7,625 bases of DNA. Origin: Rhodoferax sp. (GTDB taxonomy: Bacteria > Pseudomonadota > Gammaproteobacteria > Burkholderiales > Burkholderiaceae_C). Both the position numbers and the translations under genes were made by a program. The notes under the pieces were generated by a model. That model made no database searches and was not told the origin of the DNA. It saw only the letters and a list, made by a program, of their open reading frames with translations. Numbering within the stretch: the first letter of the stretch is position 1; every line of letters starts with the position of its first letter. The DNA lies in assembly GCA_029946045.1 (NCBI GenBank), contig JAQSDS010000046.1, positions 1 to 7,625 on the forward strand, written 5' to 3'. Positions 6,196-7,625 of the stretch are shown piece by piece.

Positions 6196-7143
6196 ATGAC
6201 ACCAAAAAATCAGCCTCTTTCAGGCAATGCCATGCCGCGCTTTGGTGGCCTGGCCAGCATGATGCGCCTGCCCGTGGCCGAGTCAGCGCAAGGGCTCGAT
6301 GCTGCGTTCATTGGCATTCCGCTCGACATCGGTACCTCAAACCGGCCTGGCGCGCGCTTTGGGCCTCGCCAGATTCGTGCCGAATCCAGCCTGATCCGGC
6401 CCTACAACATGGCCACCGGAGCCGCGCCGTTCGACACCCTGCAAGTGGCTGACCTGGGTGACGTGCCCATCAACACTTATTCGCTGGAAAAGTCCCTGGC
6501 CATCATCACGGCGTTTTATGAACCCGTGCTGGCTGCCAATTGCATTCCCTTGACGCTGGGTGGCGACCACACCATTGCGCTGCCCATTCTTCGCGCCTTG
6601 GCCGCCAAACATGGCCCGGTTGCGCTGGTGCACGTGGACGCCCACGCTGATGTGAACGACGACATGTTTGGCGAGCGCATTGCGCACGGCACACCGTTCA
6701 GGCGCGCTGTTGAAGAAAACCTGCTCGATTGCAACAAGGTATTTCAGATTGGCCTGCGTGGCAGCGGCTACGCGTCTGACGACTTCGACTGGCCTCGCCG
6801 GCAAGGCTTCACCCTGGTCCCCGCCCATGAAATCTGGTACCAGTCGCTCGCACCGCTGATGGCAAAAATTCGCGATCAGATTGGCACCACGCCCTGCTAC
6901 CTGAGCTTTGACATCGACGGCATCGACCCTGCCTTCGCCGGAGGCACCGGCACGCCCGAGATCGGCGGCCTGAGCGTGCCACAGGCCCTGGAAATCATTC
7001 GCGGCTGCCATGGCCTCAACCTGGTTGGTGCTGACCTGGTGGAAGTCTCGCCAGCCTACGACACCACCGGCAATACCGCCCTGCTCGGGGCCAATTTGCT
7101 CTACGAGATGCTGTGCGTGCTGCCCGGTGTCACCAGACGTTAA
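6196..7143 (+). CDS. gbuA: Ureohydrolase, probable guanidinobutyrase (agmatinase/arginase superfamily)
   Basis: This 315-residue cytosolic enzyme should hydrolyse a guanidino compound to urea plus an amine. All six ligands of the binuclear manganese site are present: His125 (LGGDH), Asp148, His150 and Asp152 (VHVDAHAD), and Asp239 and Asp241 (SFDIDGIDP). His165 in AHGTPFRRA and Glu283 in DLVEVSP are also conserved family positions. The N-terminus 'NQPLSGNAMPRFGG', the segment 'RPYNMATGAAPFDTLQVADLGD' and the end 'LLYEMLCVLPGV' resemble Pseudomonas guanidinobutyrase GbuA as I recall it, more than E. coli SpeB. Guanidinobutyrase (EC 3.5.3.7) yields GABA and urea, which fits the gabT and gabD neighbours; agmatinase would yield putrescine, and no putrescine-degrading enzyme is seen here. 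Met157, just after the metal ligands, may match the Met reported to separate GbuA from guanidinopropionase. There is no clear Shine-Dalgarno, so coupling to the permease is likely; the conserved N-terminal residues favour the ATG at 6196 over 6232. Agmatinase or guanidinopropionase cannot be excluded. Confidence 0.82.
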   Translation: MTPKNQPLSGNAMPRFGGLASMMRLPVAESAQGLDAAFIGIPLDIGTSNRPGARFGPRQIRAESSLIRPYNMATGAAPFDTLQVADLGDVPINTYSLEKSLAIITAFYEPVLAANCIPLTLGGDHTIALPILRALAAKHGPVALVHVDAHADVNDDMFGERIAHGTPFRRAVEENLLDCNKVFQIGLRGSGYASDDFDWPRRQGFTLVPAHEIWYQSLAPLMAKIRDQIGTTPCYLSFDIDGIDPAFAGGTGTPEIGGLSVPQALEIIRGCHGLNLVGADLVEVSPAYDTTGNTALLGANLLYEMLCVLPGVTRR

Positions 7144-7180
7144 TATTCACAGCTACACCTTCTCAATTTAACCAAGCATC

Positions 7181-7625
7181 ATGACCACTCCCTTCGCCCT
7201 GCTCAAAGACCCCACCCTGCTTAAAACCGATGCGCTCATCAACGGCCAATGGGTGGCAGGTGCCAGCCGCTTTGCCGTGACCGACCCGGCCACCGGCGCC
7301 CATCTGGCCGACGTGGCCAACCTGGGCCCAGCCGAAGCAGAACAAGCCGTCGCCGCCGCCAACGCTGCCTGGCCGGCCTGGCGCAGCAAGACCGCCAAAG
7401 AACGCAGCATCATTTTGCGTAAATGGTACGACCTGCTCATGGCCAACCAGGACGATCTTGGCCGCATCATGACCGCTGAGCAGGGCAAACCGCTGCCCGA
7501 GGCCAAGGGCGAAGTTGCCTATGGCGCCAGCTTTGTCGAGTGGTTTGCCGAAGAAGCCAAACGCATCAATGGCGAAACCCTGCCCCAGTTTGACAACAAC
7601 CGCCGCCTGATGGTGCTGCGCCAGC
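7181..7625 (+). CDS. gabD: Succinate-semialdehyde dehydrogenase, 5' part only
   Basis: The first 148 codons are present and the frame runs open off the right edge. The protein would oxidise succinate semialdehyde, made by GabT, to succinate with NAD(P)+ in the cytosol. The visible part is the N-terminal segment of the aldehyde dehydrogenase fold: ALINGQWVAGASRFAVTDPA (19-38), then NAAWPAWRSKTAKERSIILR (61-80), EQGKPLPEAKGEV (100-112) and FVEWFAEEAKRINGETLP (118-135). The motifs EQGKPLxEAKGE and EWFAEEAKRIxGxT are hallmarks of GabD and match E. coli GabD closely. The catalytic Cys and Glu lie in the missing part. It follows the ureohydrolase after 37 bp with no terminator and only a poor ribosome binding site, so it is probably the last step encoded in the operon. 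Glutarate-semialdehyde dehydrogenase (DavD) is the close alternative. Confidence 0.92.
   Translation, partial: MTTPFALLKDPTLLKTDALINGQWVAGASRFAVTDPATGAHLADVANLGPAEAEQAVAAANAAWPAWRSKTAKERSIILRKWYDLLMANQDDLGRIMTAEQGKPLPEAKGEVAYGASFVEWFAEEAKRINGETLPQFDNNRRLMVLRQ

Overview
The window looks like a catabolic operon on a chromosome of a betaproteobacterium, most likely Burkholderiales and perhaps a Comamonadaceae genus such as Rhodoferax or Polaromonas. This placement is an inference from moderately high GC, dense co-directional genes and the general look of the proteins; no marker gene fixes the genus.

Layout. Positions 1-389 hold the 5' part of a MocR/GntR-type regulator on the minus strand, cut by the left edge. 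A 145-bp divergent intergenic region (390-534) separates it from seven plus-strand genes. In order these are gabT (4-aminobutyrate aminotransferase, 535-1827), a PotA-like ABC ATPase (1916-3001), a PotD-like periplasmic binding protein (3055-4086), two PotB/PotC-like permeases (4108-5349 and 5355-6179), a ureohydrolase that best fits guanidinobutyrase (6196-7143), and the 5' part of gabD (succinate-semialdehyde dehydrogenase, 7181 to the right edge). Gaps are 5-88 bp and no convincing terminator is seen between the plus-strand genes, so they probably form one operon. No stretch longer than 300 bp lacks a gene.

How the genes fit together. The ureohydrolase would convert 4-guanidinobutyrate to GABA plus urea. 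GabT would convert GABA to succinate semialdehyde, and GabD would oxidise that to succinate for the TCA cycle. The ABC genes would supply the importer for guanidinobutyrate, GABA or a related cation. The divergent MocR protein belongs to the same broad family as the GABA-responsive GabR and is the obvious candidate regulator. The steps are known biochemistry; their grouping into one pathway with a dedicated transporter is inferred from gene order.

The points most worth checking are the true substrate of the transporter and ureohydrolase, the long (~145-residue) periplasmic insertion in the first permease, and paired AACTGTA half-sites and palindromes in the divergent promoter. I see no mobile element, CRISPR array, RNA gene or plainly new defence-type system here.
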